In this document: positions 1 through 11,434 of the stretch, one piece after another | Numbering within the stretch: the stretch's first letter is position 1 | Layout: each line of letters starts with the position of its first letter | NCBI GenBank assembly: GCA_951802425.1 | Contig: OX637803.1 | Coordinates: 310,001-374,000, forward strand | DNA: 64,000 bases | Reading direction: 5' to 3' | Source: Clavaria fumosa | Lineage: Eukaryota > Basidiomycota > Agaricomycetes > Agaricales > Clavariaceae | Notes under the pieces: generated by a model | The model's database searches: none | What the model was told of the DNA's origin: nothing | Seen by the model: only the letters and a program-made list of their open reading frames with translations | Program-made: the position numbers and the translations under genes

Positions 1-313
1 ATATGAAGCGGATCGGCACGTCTCGCTGCGCGTGCGGTGTTTCGCGAGAGCAGCTCTGCGCGGCGCAAAGCTTCAGCTTCTGTCAACTGAACCATTTTTT
101 AACACTGAGGAAGGTGGTGTTTCTTATATTGAGGATATCCAACAGCAAGCTATTCGACAGCAAGTAAGAAGAAGGTGGCGAACGGCTTGCTATAATTGAG
201 AATGCGTCTGCTGGGGGAGAGAATGACTGGGGCGGACTGAGCACTGTCCACGCCATCATTCCCATTACTTTCTTAGTAAGCACTGGTTGTGGCCTAAACT
301 TCACTAGCTCAGA

Positions 314-885
314 TTAGGCCAAACTGCGAGCTGGGGCGGTGTCGATTATCAATTCAATATCTTGAGCGATAGGACGGGGGTTCAGGGTTCTTGTGTTTTT
401 ATTGTAGCAGTAAAAACACAGTTTTTCCCCCAACGCGCTGACACCATGAATCTCAGAAGGCTCCGGTCATATAATTGCCGGATCCGGTCTCGCATTTGCA
501 GGTCTGCGCCAGCTCGCGCGGACAAGTTCTGAATGGCTCCCCCGGGTTTGATTTCGGCGAAGAACACTGGTATGTCGTCCGCGAATATGATAAGATAAAC
601 TATGAAGTCGACTGTGTCACGACTTAAACGAGTTGGTGAAACCTGGCGTGCCACTTGTGACTTTTCATAGAGAAATGAGAGGATGCGGTAAAAAATGACC
701 TGAGGATGAACGATGTAACCTTGGAGCCCCGGGAAAGCATGCCTAAGTAACAAGTTGTATGCACCGTAGTAGTCATTCTCCTGAGTGGTGGATGGATTTA
801 TGCGCTTGAATGCTTTTCCGATGAAATCAGGGAGAGGCATGTTGCAGCAAGAAGAGAGACGATCTGTTGCAGTGTAATCCACCAA
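314..885 (-). pseudogene. Frameshifted basidiomycete hypothetical protein with nuclease-like D..ExK motif
   Basis: The first part (885 to about 460) reads as a 140-residue protein with a DFIVY segment followed by VFFAEIKPGG, the spacing of a PD-(D/E)XK nuclease core (D, then E-x-K). It then has an ARAGADLQMRDRIRQLYD helix, as in large uncharacterised protein families of mushroom-forming fungi. In its own frame the tail is junk. One frame over, it continues as IHGVSALGEKLCFYCYNK and ends at 314 with DTAPAR, which looks like the proper C-terminus of such a protein. The break lies near 458-475, and no intron signal explains it. It is therefore probably a recent pseudogene, though an assembly indel is possible. 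Function unknown; nuclease similarity rests on the motif only. Confidence 0.45.
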
Positions 886-1602
886 ACACGCAAATCGCTT
901 TATGCTCCAAAAAATATACAGTCAAACCCGTGGATATGTATACCCTTATATAAGCATAACCTGGCATTAAGCATGGCTTTCACGGTCTACAGAGTTGGTA
1001 GTCACAAATTTACTAGGACATTAAGCATAACTCCTGAATAAGCATAATGCATAGCTATCGGAGGGGGAAATGGCAGAGTATGCTTAATGACAGGTTCACC
1101 GATCTTCATGAGTATGGTGCGGCGTTCCTTGGTCCGTACTGTGGCTCGGTCATACGCGTTGAGGTCAATGCACCCACTGAAAATCAGTGCAACTCCTGCG
1201 ACAACTGGGCTTCTGGACGACGATGCTAATAATTGATATCCGTCTTCGCTGTAGGGTTATACTCTGATGCCAACGGGCAACGTATAGGCGTCTTGCTGCC
1301 ACGAGGTGTTCCATCCAAATCGAACTAGTTTTTTACTGTCAACGTACAGGCCTCTATGTAAATATGTGTGTCAGCTCAGCTCACATCGCCCACGCTCTCA
1401 CGAAGAAAGCTTCTTCCTATATCTTCACAACCTCTCCAGCAACCATCAGCATGTGTCAGTTCATCAGAAGCATGAGTTTTTTTTTTCTCGAGAGCAAGAA
1501 AAAAATTAAGCAGAAAAAGGAGAGAAAACAAACATCAGACAACGAACAAGAAATCTCCAACATGTTGACAGCGTGTTGGCGAGAAACTCGCTCTCGAACC
1601 CC
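886..1602. other. Gene-free stretch with repeated TAAGCATAA words
   Basis: No convincing exon on either strand. Between about 945 and 1090 the word TAAGCATAA or TTAAGCAT occurs four times in one orientation and once inverted. This might be the end of a degraded small transposon. The rest is unremarkable. Confidence 0.3.
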
Positions 1603-3693
1603 TCAATCCATCCTGATAGGTTCGACCTTCTTAGGACTAGGCAGCGTGGGTATCCCGCCCCGGGCTCCCTGTTTGCTCGGCGCCGACCGCTGGACGTGCC
1701 TGCTTGCCGACACCGCCGTCTTCGCCTGAGGTGTCTCCCTCGTTCCGTGCAAAAGGCGATTCGGTTCCGCCCTGTCGACTTTGCGCAAGCCTTCGGGCGG
1801 TAGGCCGACCATCCTCAGCACAGCCCAGGGGAGCGAGAAGTTTGCCCGCGCGGCCGCGGCCACATATCTCGCAAGCTCGAGGTGCAGCGTGGGGTAGTAC
1901 GTCGTCGATGCTTTGCGGGCCACCTGGGGTGGTTGAGAACAGTCAACGGAAGAACGGCGAGGCTGCTCCGAGCAAAAGCATACCAGTATGATGCGCTCGA
2001 TACCGGAAAGGAACATGTCAGTGTGGAAACGGTAAGCCGAAAGCTCATTCGCTTGAGGTAAGTCCAATTCTTCCGACGCCGCTGCGATCGCGTTCAGTAA
2101 CTTGAGATGCATCGTCTACGTTTCACGTCAATTACTTTGTCCATAACCATAATAGAGCAAGGAAGAGCCGACCATATATGTCATAGCCTCAAACTCAACT
2201 CCTCCCGTCATCCCACCAGGAGCCCTGGGCTTCTCAACCTTAGACTCGTCAACCTCCGTCAAAGCCCAAATCGTATTTCCTGGATGGCAAAACACCCAAA
2301 AGTAATCCCGGCATACTTCGCTCATCTCGCGCAGGTAGGTTTTGTATATCCGCGGCTTGTGCAGCGACTCAATGAAGGCGTGCGGCGAGATGGGTGTCCC
2401 AGGCGATTCTGTCGGAGGCGGTGCTGGAGTCAGGAGGAGGGCGCGCAGAAGGGAGAAGAGTGTTGCGTGGGGGTAGGGAAGCTGTATGGTCAGCGCATTG
2501 GACGTGGACGGGGTCGGCGATTCGTTCGCCACAGAGCCGTGCGAATGTACAGAAGGAAGCGAAGAGGACGAAGGATACAGTTCGAACAGGATCAGCAATA
2601 ATTCCACAATGAGTTGTCGCGTTGCCACGTCGCCCGGTTTCTTGTCCGAGTACAGCAGCGACATGAGTTGCGCGAGAGGGGCTGGGCAGGAGCTGCGCAG
2701 AGCGAAGCACCCGATCGCCGAGGTGGACAGCGCTTTGAAGCAACGGAGTAATTCGTGCAGAATCTGGTCATCGTGTTGCTCTTCCCTCCACTCAACTTCG
2801 AGAATCTCGGTGAGTCGCGTCAGAAGGACGGAGTAACCCCCGAGACGAAGAAATTCTTGCGACCAGCTGCGGAGTGCGAGATTTACGGACTGGGACTCTC
2901 ATGTAGCTCGAACAGAATCGACTTGCCTGGCGGACTCGTTCCTCAACAGCAGCCTGAGCTTCTTCACTGTTTCGATCTCCAACGCAATACTAGATGTGGA
3001 TGACATCGCTTGGTAAAGTTTCGCAGGCGAATAATCCTTCGTTGTGCCCTTATTCCGCTCCTTCGCCGCCTGCGTCGAGGCAAGACCGGGGAAAGACGAC
3101 GGATGAGTGCCAATGGACGCCCCACGCATGTGAAACTTTCGGAACGGGACAGCGTCTAGAGGACCCGCCAACTTGTCACGCTGGCCAAGCAGCCGGGGGG
3201 TTGAGGAGCCGAGGTCCAGCGACGACTTGGGAGAGACCAGCGAGTCGCTGCTGAAGCTCATGCGGAGGGAAGGCGAGGAAGGCAAGGCGTTCGCGGGCGG
3301 CTTGACCGTCATGACCTGTGAAGATCTGAGCATCGCCGCTTTCACGCCGGCGTCCATGCCGGCCAGCTTCGGACGCAGGGTCGACGGTATTTGGAGGTCA
3401 TCCTGATGAATCGCGAGTGAAAAAACTGGAGGCAAGAAGAGTGTCATCAGCCCTGGTATACTCACCAGCAGCTTGGCAAAAGCCACGTTCGTATTGACGT
3501 CCTCCATTGGGACGTCGCTGACCTTGGTGACGGAGACGGCACGCCTCGACCTGGATTTCCCCGTGTGGGCCTTAGGTTCGTTCTCCTTTTCGCCACCAGC
3601 CGTGAGCTCTGTCGGAGTGACCATGGTAAACTCCGGTGGGGGGACGCGCTTAGGCAGGATCCCTTTGAACATCATGGCAGAGAGTGTAGTCAA
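1603..3693 (-). CDS. Formin-like protein, N-terminal GBD/FH3 half only
   Basis: Formins nucleate and elongate actin filaments with FH1 and FH2 domains; the N-terminal GBD/FH3 region binds Rho GTPases and autoinhibits. This gene has a fungal-formin start (SAMMFKGILPKR, a Ser/Pro-rich stretch), then a GBD/FH3 region rebuilt from about four exons. Landmarks are LRNESA joined to SWSQEFLRLGGY, then LTEILEVEWREEQHDD, KPGDVATRQLIVELLLILF, SEVCRDYFWVFCHP, LDLPQANELSAYRFH and YYPTLHLELARYVAAA. The reading ends at PTLPSPKKVEPIRMD and a stop, just where family members go on into FH1. No poly-proline or FH2 sequence follows in the next 700 bases. One intron (2867-2926) has a GC donor. The product is either a truncated relic or a regulator lacking actin-assembly activity. 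Family call firm; functionality uncertain. Confidence 0.7.
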
Positions 3694-4695
3694 CGAGGCT
3701 TTTCACGTTCGAAGATCGGAGAACCGTTTGAACATCCCAACACGACATCACGTGTTGTGATTCTTTTTCGTAGAACACGTGATGCTATATTCCCCATTCG
3801 GTAATCCGAGTCGGGCGCTAACTGTAACACTCAGCGTTCAACGTTCAGCGCCCAACCCACGGAGGAATTGCCCAAAAGAAAAGAGCGCCGATCAAAATTC
3901 TTTCCAACACGTCCAAGACCATATCCCGACCGCTCGGGAAACTCACAAAAAGCGGTTTCAACGACGACCATCCACTCTGTTGCTAACAGCACAGCGCGCA
4001 GCGCCCACTCGTCACCGCACCGCCCCGCAGCCCGCCGCCCAAATCCCCCAAATCACACGCCAGCGCAACCATGTTTGCAAAGCGCTTATCAGCCACGTGA
4101 TCAAATAGCGCCCAATGCCGAACTTCCGAAAGCCCGATATGCTCGGTATATAACGACTCCCAAGCCATCGTCTTGTGGACAGTTGTCTGATTGCCCCTCT
4201 CCCTCTTCCCCCGTCTCCCCCTTCCGCCTTGCCTCGAGACTACTGGATTTGCGTTGCACGCCCTTTTCCTGCGCAGATTTCTTTGCTCCTTCCCTCTGAG
4301 CTACCCCTAATTCGTTCCCGCCCACTATCAACAAGTCCGTAAGTTCACCATCTGACCGTTCGCTTTATCGGGACGGTGGCTCCTCCACTTGGGCGGCGTT
4401 GAGTCCCTCCAGCCTCTTCCTGCGTGCTAACTCTTCCCGAAAACGGGACGACCAGTAAGAGTTGTAGGTAAGTCAACTGTATTCTTCTTACTACGAGACG
4501 AATCTGAGCATATATTATCCGTTTCACGAGCATACAGGCGTTTTGGTAGTACAAGGTAAAGTATACAGGAAGCGGAACTCCTCGCAACGCAAGGTCTGGT
4601 ATATAAACGTGAAAGTTCCCGCTAATTTGTTCGAAAGGAAAAAAAGGGGAAAGAGAAGGAAAGAGAAAATTCAACTGAACTTTCAGGCACGTCGA
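3694..4695. other. Gene-free interval with promoter-like sequence on the + strand
   Basis: No ORF or exon is recognisable. About 4143-4150 has a TATATAA-like box. It is followed by a long pyrimidine-rich run (4185-4300), ending in ATCAACAAGTCCGTAAGT, which looks like a highly expressed gene's leader and first splice donor but without an ATG. The right part is probably the 3' UTR of the minus-strand transcription factor. Confidence 0.3.
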
Positions 4696-7433
4696 TCATA
4701 TCAGGAGAAGATTTAGTCCTTGTTCGTGCATAAGGTCGCGCCAATCGACCGCACCGCCGTGCATATCCCTACGCTGCCAAACCGCATCCATCAACACTCT
4801 AGCCTGCATTAATGTCCCAAACCCCGCGTCACATGTCTGCAACCTCGTTCTGAGTAGGCTCCGTTGCGCAAGATCATCGGTAAGGCACCCCGCCAAGCAA
4901 ATGGGAAAAACGAGTGAGCGATCCAACTCTGAAATAGAAAGTTGGCCCACAAGATTGCTGATGGCGTCGACACAGGAACGTATCTCAGGTACAGCTATTG
5001 CACGCGCATGTTACCAAATAGGACCAAAGCAACGTCAAAAGACAAGGTGCGTACCAGGATGCCAATCGCTGAGGACCGTGTGGAGATACAGAGCCGCTGC
5101 CTCCCTGAAGATGTCGGCGACAACCTGCCGGAGTTCGTCGTCAGAGAGAGACCCTGTTGGCGTCTGGCACCCCAACACGTTCTCTCCCTGAGCCGAACTC
5201 GACTCCGTGGACACGGGCGTTATGGGTATCGGGAGCAGCTTTGGCGGCTGCAGCGGGAGACGATGGATATCTAAAAACCCTGCTTGCGGGTCGGTATGGC
5301 GGCGGAGCTGCTGCTCGATGCTGTCGCCGCGCCGGATGAGCGCGCGGACGCTGAGGGACCCCTTCATTTTCTCTTCATATTTCCAGTACGCCAGGGAGGA
5401 GACCTCCGCGATAGCGAGGAGTGCTTCGTCTGGACAGCCTGAGAGACTCTCCAGTCGAAGATCGAAATTGTTATCGTGGTGGCCCTGCCAGAACCCGTTG
5501 TTACCAGCCAGCAACCGTTTATAGAGGGGGAGATGTCTTGGGGGCCGGCGCAGCGACAGGCTTGCCATGATGTCCATCCACTGAAGACAAGGGGGGGGGG
5601 GGGTTATGTCAGCGGCGAGGACGGGGCGGCAGAGGATTTTCTTACCATGGTCATCTTCACGGCGAACCGGCTGGCAAGGCTCATATTGAGCAGCACCAGC
5701 TCAGGTTCGTCGTCGTTGTGGATGCCCGTCTCTGCGAGCCACTCGCACGCGATCGCGAGGACGCTCTGCCAGTCGGCGACGCCGCCCGAGCACATGGAGT
5801 AGCTGACGAGGTGGAGCGCGGCGACGGCATCGCTCTCCGAGTAGTGCCCGTGTCGGCGCTTGCGCTCGGAGATCTGGAAGTAGGCTTGGTCGTAGAAGGA
5901 CTGGGCGGTGTATGCTTCGTGGTTCGTCTCAGGGAGGTGGAAGCCCTGGGCGGCGTGGGCACGGGTGTAGTGCAGGTTGGCTAATGCACACACTGCATTG
6001 ATCACGGGACCTTGGGGTTCATGCGCTATCATCTGGGGATATGGGTCAGCGTCGGGGGCCAGGGAAGAAGGGTGTGTTGGAGGGTGTGACACGCACTGAA
6101 TAGATGATATTGGTGACGGTGCTGGTCGCGAACGCGTATTGCATCTTGCAGACGTTTGCAAAGTAGTACATGACATGCGCCGAGTTTTGGTTGGAGACGG
6201 GGGAGGGGTTCTGGAGGGAGATGTCGTAGTCGGTCGGGAGCGGGCTGAAGGGGTCGTGGTAGGCTTCGCTGGGGGTTTGGGATGCGGACAGGGGGGACAT
6301 GGACTGCGGGGGCGAGTAGGAGAAGGGGGAGGTGGGGTAGTCCACGAGGGAATGACTGGGTTCGCCGTAGCTGGTCATGGGCAATCGAAGATCGTGCGAG
6401 CCGGGACCTAGAGGGGGAGGAGGAGCAGCCATCATGTCAGCGCAAGAACCCTCATATAACCGAACGGCGAAACTCAACTGGTCATCATATGGGGTATCGC
6501 CACGGCAGAGGAAACGTCGTTGAGGGGGGTCGTGTCTATGAATTGGAAAAGAAAGTCGGTGGTGTTGGTGTTGTTGGCGGTATTCGAAGAGGAGGAGGAG
6601 GCGGGGGCGTCGTGGCGAGTGGCGGCGGAGGGTCGCCGGGTGGGCTGCGACGCGCGTGGCATGGGGTAGGGACGCGCATTGTTCCTGTGCACGGACTGGC
6701 CCGAGTGGCCAAGGGTCGATCGCGGTTGCCCGCGGATCATACCTGCGCGAGTGAGCTGCGCTTTGATGCTAGCTTTGTACTCTTCCACGGATTGCTTATT
6801 CTGCGGAACCAAAACAAAACAACAAAAAAAAAGATTTAAAAAAAGAGAAAAGAGAGAAAAAATTATTTCGTTCAGTTGTGCTTCGACTCGGTGATGGAGT
6901 TGAAGGGGACACGTACCCTCATCCAGTCAGGGCGTCTGGTGCCCCAGCCTAGACACTTGATGCGCAGACGGACACATGTCTGACATGACTCGCCGACGCG
7001 TTGCTCGTCACATTTCTGCAAGGTTTAAAATTTTCGAGGGCACACAGTGAGACGCTTGGTGGATTTCACTGAGTGAATGAGCACACCGTACCTTTCTACG
7101 GAGGCGGCATGTCCTAGATCACGGCACGATCAGGGGGGGAGGGAAGAAGGGAAAGTGAAGAAGAGCTTACCAGCAACCGCCTTTGCTCGCGGCCTGAGAC
7201 CGTGGGAGGTCGAGCGTGGGCCGAGTAGGAGTGCCTCGAGCACTCCTCGAAGCGGAGGAGTCGGTGTCGTCCGGGGGGCGCACCATAGAAATAGACGCGG
7301 GGGAAGAAAGAGAAGGGGTAGTTGAAGCAGTACTGGTATTAGTTGTAGTAGGGGGGGTAGGGATGAATGGCTGAGGTGGGACTAGAAGGTGGGAGGGCGT
7401 GCTTGACGCGAAAGAGGGCTCTCTGAGATCCAT
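4696..7433 (-). CDS. Zn2Cys6 transcription factor A (fungal-specific regulator)
   Basis: A nuclear DNA-binding regulator built from about seven exons. After a Ser/Thr/Pro-rich N-terminus comes a complete binuclear zinc cluster split by two introns. The exons join as GGCW+TCRLRRK+KCDEQRVG and continue as ESCQTCVRLRIKC, giving C-x2-C-x6-C-x8-C-x2-C-x6-C. A Pro/Ser-rich linker follows (SPPQSMSPLSASQTPSE), then the Fungal_trans_2-type regulatory helices (YYFANVCKMQYAFATS, INAVCALANLHYTRAH, AVAALHLVSYSMCSGG, DELRQVVADIFREAAALYL, FPICLAGCLTDDLAQRSLL). It ends at 4696 with WRDLMHEQGLNLLLI. The next gene upstream is a paralogue in the same orientation with the same domain order and the same intron inside the zinc cluster, so the pair arose by tandem duplication. 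The target genes are not readable from sequence. Start chosen at the first Met of the zinc-cluster exon. Confidence 0.85.
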
Positions 7434-7644
7434 GTCAACATAGAATAAGAGAGAGAGAGAGAAAGTGTATAATGATCAGTGAATGGATTAGAAGGGAGAG
7501 AAAAGGGAAAGAAAGTCGAACATGATGGGTACCGGGGTGAACCCGAAGACGGAAGGCTTATAGAGCGAGGGAGACGCGTCAGGGCTGTGTTCGTTGGGGG
7601 GGAAGGGGTTAACCGGAGAGGGGAAGAGGGATATGATTTGCTGG

Positions 7645-7676
<32 letters not shown>

Positions 7677-8975
7677 AGGTAGGAACGGAAGAGATTATGA
7701 AGCGAGATGACGCCAAGAGTAAGGGACCGACCCGACCCTTTCAGTTTGATTATAATAAGTTGTATCTTTTGAGTGAGGAGCAGTGAGAGAGTGTGTACAC
7801 GATCTCGGTGTGTGTGTGTATACGGTTGATACGGCAGTGCATTTTATTTTATTTATTTTAAACATCACCGCATGGAACTCATTGATATAAAATTCCAATT
7901 ATAGTTTAGTTGGGGGAGAGAATGAGAGAATGAGAGAATGAGGAATGTAAAAAAGAAAGTCAAGTCAAGTCACTCTTCTTCGATCACACCGGGGTTGAAA
8001 GTCTCGATTGCAGTGCTACAAAACTTATTTTAAACTGTGCCCCTGCATCGCTTTTTATTTTATCTATATCAGGTAATAATAATTATATAATAAATAAACG
8101 GGTGAGAACAGCCTCCGTGATTTCAAAAGTGTTCATCGGTCCTCCATTTTTAATTCACCGGGGGGGGGGGGAGAAAGGGGGGGGGGGTTATATGTCAACT
8201 CGACCCTCGTTTATTACCGTGACGATCTTTGACAAGTCTAATGCCGTTGGGGTTGCTGTACCTTTGCCGCTTAGGTCAGCCGGAATGGAAGTGTAAAGAA
8301 AGGACCGGAGGTGTATCACTCTTCTCTTCCCTCGGCACGTGTCTCCGTTAACACCACCCTTGTGTATCTTCGGGGATTTCCGAGTCGTTGGGCTGTGCCT
8401 TAAGCTGAAATACAATATAACCCTTTCTCTCCTCTCCTCTCTCACAGCATTCGGCCACAACGGCTTCGCTTCCTTCACTTTTTTTTTGATGATGACTAGG
8501 TTGCCCTCCTTTCTTTTTGATTTGTTCGGCTCCGTATCTGGGAATAAAATATTTTATTTATTTATTTGGGGGGGAGAGAGTCTCTCTCTCTCTCTCTCTC
8601 TCTCTTTCGGATTTCTTTGTGTACAAACACAGAAAAAGGTAAAGGGGAAAGTAGTACAGCATAGCGGCACAGCAGTATAGATCGGCTGAAACGAGACGAG
8701 GGGGCGGCAAAATAGGGGAGACTTTGGGCGATGCAACATGAGGATGACGATATTTCAACGCCGAAAAAAACAAAAAAAAACAAGGGGACCGGGAGGGGTG
8801 TATGACAGAAGAGAAGGAGAACACAGGAGGTAGTCCTGTGGGGTTGGAGGCGTCAGTCATATGACCAAGAAAACCCTTCGCGGTCGTTTTGCATGATGAA
8901 GAAGGGGGGAGGGGAGGGGAAGTGAAATGGTGTTGTGGTGTTGGTCCGAGTCCCGGTTAAACGGTTATTCAATTT
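7434..8975. other. Low-complexity intergenic region
   Basis: No exon recognised. It holds purine-rich runs such as a GA microsatellite at about 7645-7680, poly-G tracts at about 8160-8190 and a CT microsatellite at 8579-8606. It covers the promoter of regulator A and the 3' UTR of regulator B. Confidence 0.6.
8579..8606. repeat. CT dinucleotide microsatellite
   Basis: About 14 uninterrupted CT units seen directly between the two regulator genes. Confidence 0.9.
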
Positions 8976-11434
8976 TCATACCAAGAGCATAGTCGTCTCC
9001 TTGAGCGCTTCCTTCCACCGCACAGGCATATTCGGCCTCCGCTCATCCCACACCTTCTTCACCAATTTCCGCACCGCCGCACAGTTCCCCACCGTCTCCG
9101 TCTTGTTCTCCTGCCCCAACCGCAGCAGCAGGTAGTCCCGCTGCGCCGGCTCGTTCGTCAGACACCCGCAGATGAACAGGCTGAACACCACGCTCCGTAT
9201 CACGTTTCGCGAGATCTCTGTCTCCTCGGGCACGCTCTGGATGATCGCCACCGTCTCGTTCACCGCCTCCACCACCTCCAGGTACCGCGGCATGTCCCCT
9301 GAGATCACAGAGTGCAGGTACACCCGCGCCGACGCCCGGAAAATTTCAGACGTGTAGAATCGGTGGCTCTCGATGTTGCTGTCCGGGAACACAGGCCCTA
9401 ATCCCGGTGACCGCAGGTAGTGCTCGATCTCCATCCCCCGCTCCACCAGACTGAGCATGCTCAGCCCGTGGTTGTCATGCGCGTCCGCCTTCCAGCACAC
9501 CAGGTTCGAGATCTCCGCCATCGCCCACACGATGTGGTTCTGGCACCCCATCACCGTCATCATGTCCAGCTCCTCGGGCACCTGCCCGTCGATGCTCGCC
9601 CGCCGCGGGTCGAACAGCTCCCGGATCTCCGCGAGGAAGAACGGCACCGAGATCAGGCTCACCGCCGCGAGCACGTCGAACCAGATCGTCGTCTTGATGA
9701 TGAACCGCTCCACCTCCGTGCACTGCAGCAGCGCCTGCGCAACGCCCCCGTACCGCGGGTTCCGCAGCACCTGCCGGCAGTACCGGCACGACAGGTTCAA
9801 GAACAACTGCCATTCGCCCTCCCCGCCCGAGAACAGGAAGCTCGAGATGATGTGCAACCCCGCCATCGCGTCGTCCTCCGACACGTGCTCCGTCGCGCCA
9901 ACGAGCAGTCGGTGTTGCAGCAGGCGGTAGCGGTTGCTGATGTTCTCTTGTTTGGCTTCTCCCTGCCGCAAGCAGGCTTGGTGCACCTCGGCTAAGAGGC
10001 AGACCGCCTGCCGTGCAGATGAACTGCCGTGTATAGAGTCGGCCATGAACGACCTCGTCCTCATGAAATCAGCCAACAGGTACTCAATCTTGAGGACGAA
10101 ATTCATGTAGTGATAGACGAGTCCGTCGGACTCGCCGGTGTCTCCAAAGTAGGCCACCTCCAGACGCGGCGGTATGACCAACGCCGCCGTCTGCGCAGGC
10201 AAGCCCAGGGGAAGGTCATCATAATCATCCTCGTATGCGTTCCGCGTATTGTAGACGGAACCAAAGCTGCTCCAGGAAGCCCGACTTTGAAATGGTTGGG
10301 GTGAATACGACGTGTTGCTAGGCCCTGCAAAGGAGGGCGTTGAGCACCGTACAGAATAATACATTTTAGTATGGGTACAGAATCTTACACGGCGACAGCT
10401 CATTTACTATGGTATGAGAGTGGGGCAGGGGCGAAGCAAAGGGTTGTGTCAGAAGGTCATCGGGCAACAAGAGGGGACGCCGTGTAGGTGCAAACGCCGG
10501 ATCGGAGATGGTATCCAGAGGAGTCAAGCCTAAGGAAATAAGACCTGGACATTAACAACGGTTGTACAAAAATGAAACAAGAGGCGGGGGCTGGGGCTGG
10601 GGCTGGGGGTCGCGAGGTCCACAAAAAAGAGAGAGAAGGAAAGAAAGAAAGCAACAACAACAAAAAAAAACACAAACCTGGAGCTGTTCCGTAAGGATGG
10701 GCCGACAAGGGCGTGTAAGGGTGGTCGCGCTCAGACGAGACGGGGCGGAAATCAGGGTCGGGCAGGGCGAGCACCGGGGTGGGCGGGCTCGCCGAGGACG
10801 AGGTGTACCCGCCCTGTTCCGTAAGGCGCAGGATGGGCGTCTCGTGCTCAGACAGCCGTGGACCAGAGCCAGAGGTCCCCTTGATCATGCCCTGGGCCGC
10901 AAGGAAGTTCTTGATTTTCTCGCGTAGTTCGGTGACAATGCGACTCTCCTGGGCGGGGGAAGAAGCGATTTTTTTGTTGTTGTTTATAATAGAAAAAAAT
11001 TATAATATTAAAAAAAAGAAGAGAGGCGGCACGCTCAGACGAAGGCTAAAACGGGGGGCGAAGCCAGAGGACGAGTCTTACTCTAAGCCATTCAGGACGC
11101 TTAGCGCCAAAGCCGAGACACTCCAGATGGAGACGGACGCAAGTCTTGCAGTCCCCCGAAATATTGGGTTCCTCGTCGCATTTCTGGGGGGGAGGGGCGA
11201 AAATGAACGGGTTAACCGTGAGACGCCCAGGGAGGAGGCAAAGGCAAAGAGACGCTTGGAGGGGGGGGCGTGGTGACGGACCTTGCGACGGATTCTGCAC
11301 GTGTAACAGCCGCTCTTAGCGCGCACGGCTCCTTTGGCTTTGGGCGCTCCGGGCCTTTTTGAAGATTTAGGCGACGGCGGCATTGGCGAGGTTGGGGTAT
11401 TGTTTTCTAGGTATTGGAAGGGCTGAGGTAGCAA
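8976..11434 (-). CDS. Zn2Cys6 transcription factor B (tandem paralogue)
   Basis: Paralogue of the downstream regulator, same strand. The N-terminal exon gives a basic, Pro/Ser-rich start (MPPSPKSSKRPGAPKAKG) and SGCYTCRIRRK. The next gives KCDEEPNISGDCKTC and VRLHLEC, together a full Zn2Cys6 cluster (C-x2-C-x6-C-x9-C-x2-C-x6-C). An intron falls after RRK exactly as in the paralogue. RPEWLRESRIVTELREKIK follows as a linker/coiled segment, then a Pro-rich spacer. A long final exon carries the Fungal_trans_2-like helical domain (ICGCLTNEPAQRDYLLLRL near the end, matching CLTDDLAQRSLLRTRL in the other copy) and ends WKEALKETTMLLV. Expected to be nuclear. Start could also be the internal Met of MPPSPKSS. 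Confidence 0.85.

Noticed and set aside
9420..9995. Plus-strand 191-codon ORF rich in His/Arg
   Set aside because: Antisense shadow of the high-GC final exon of regulator B.
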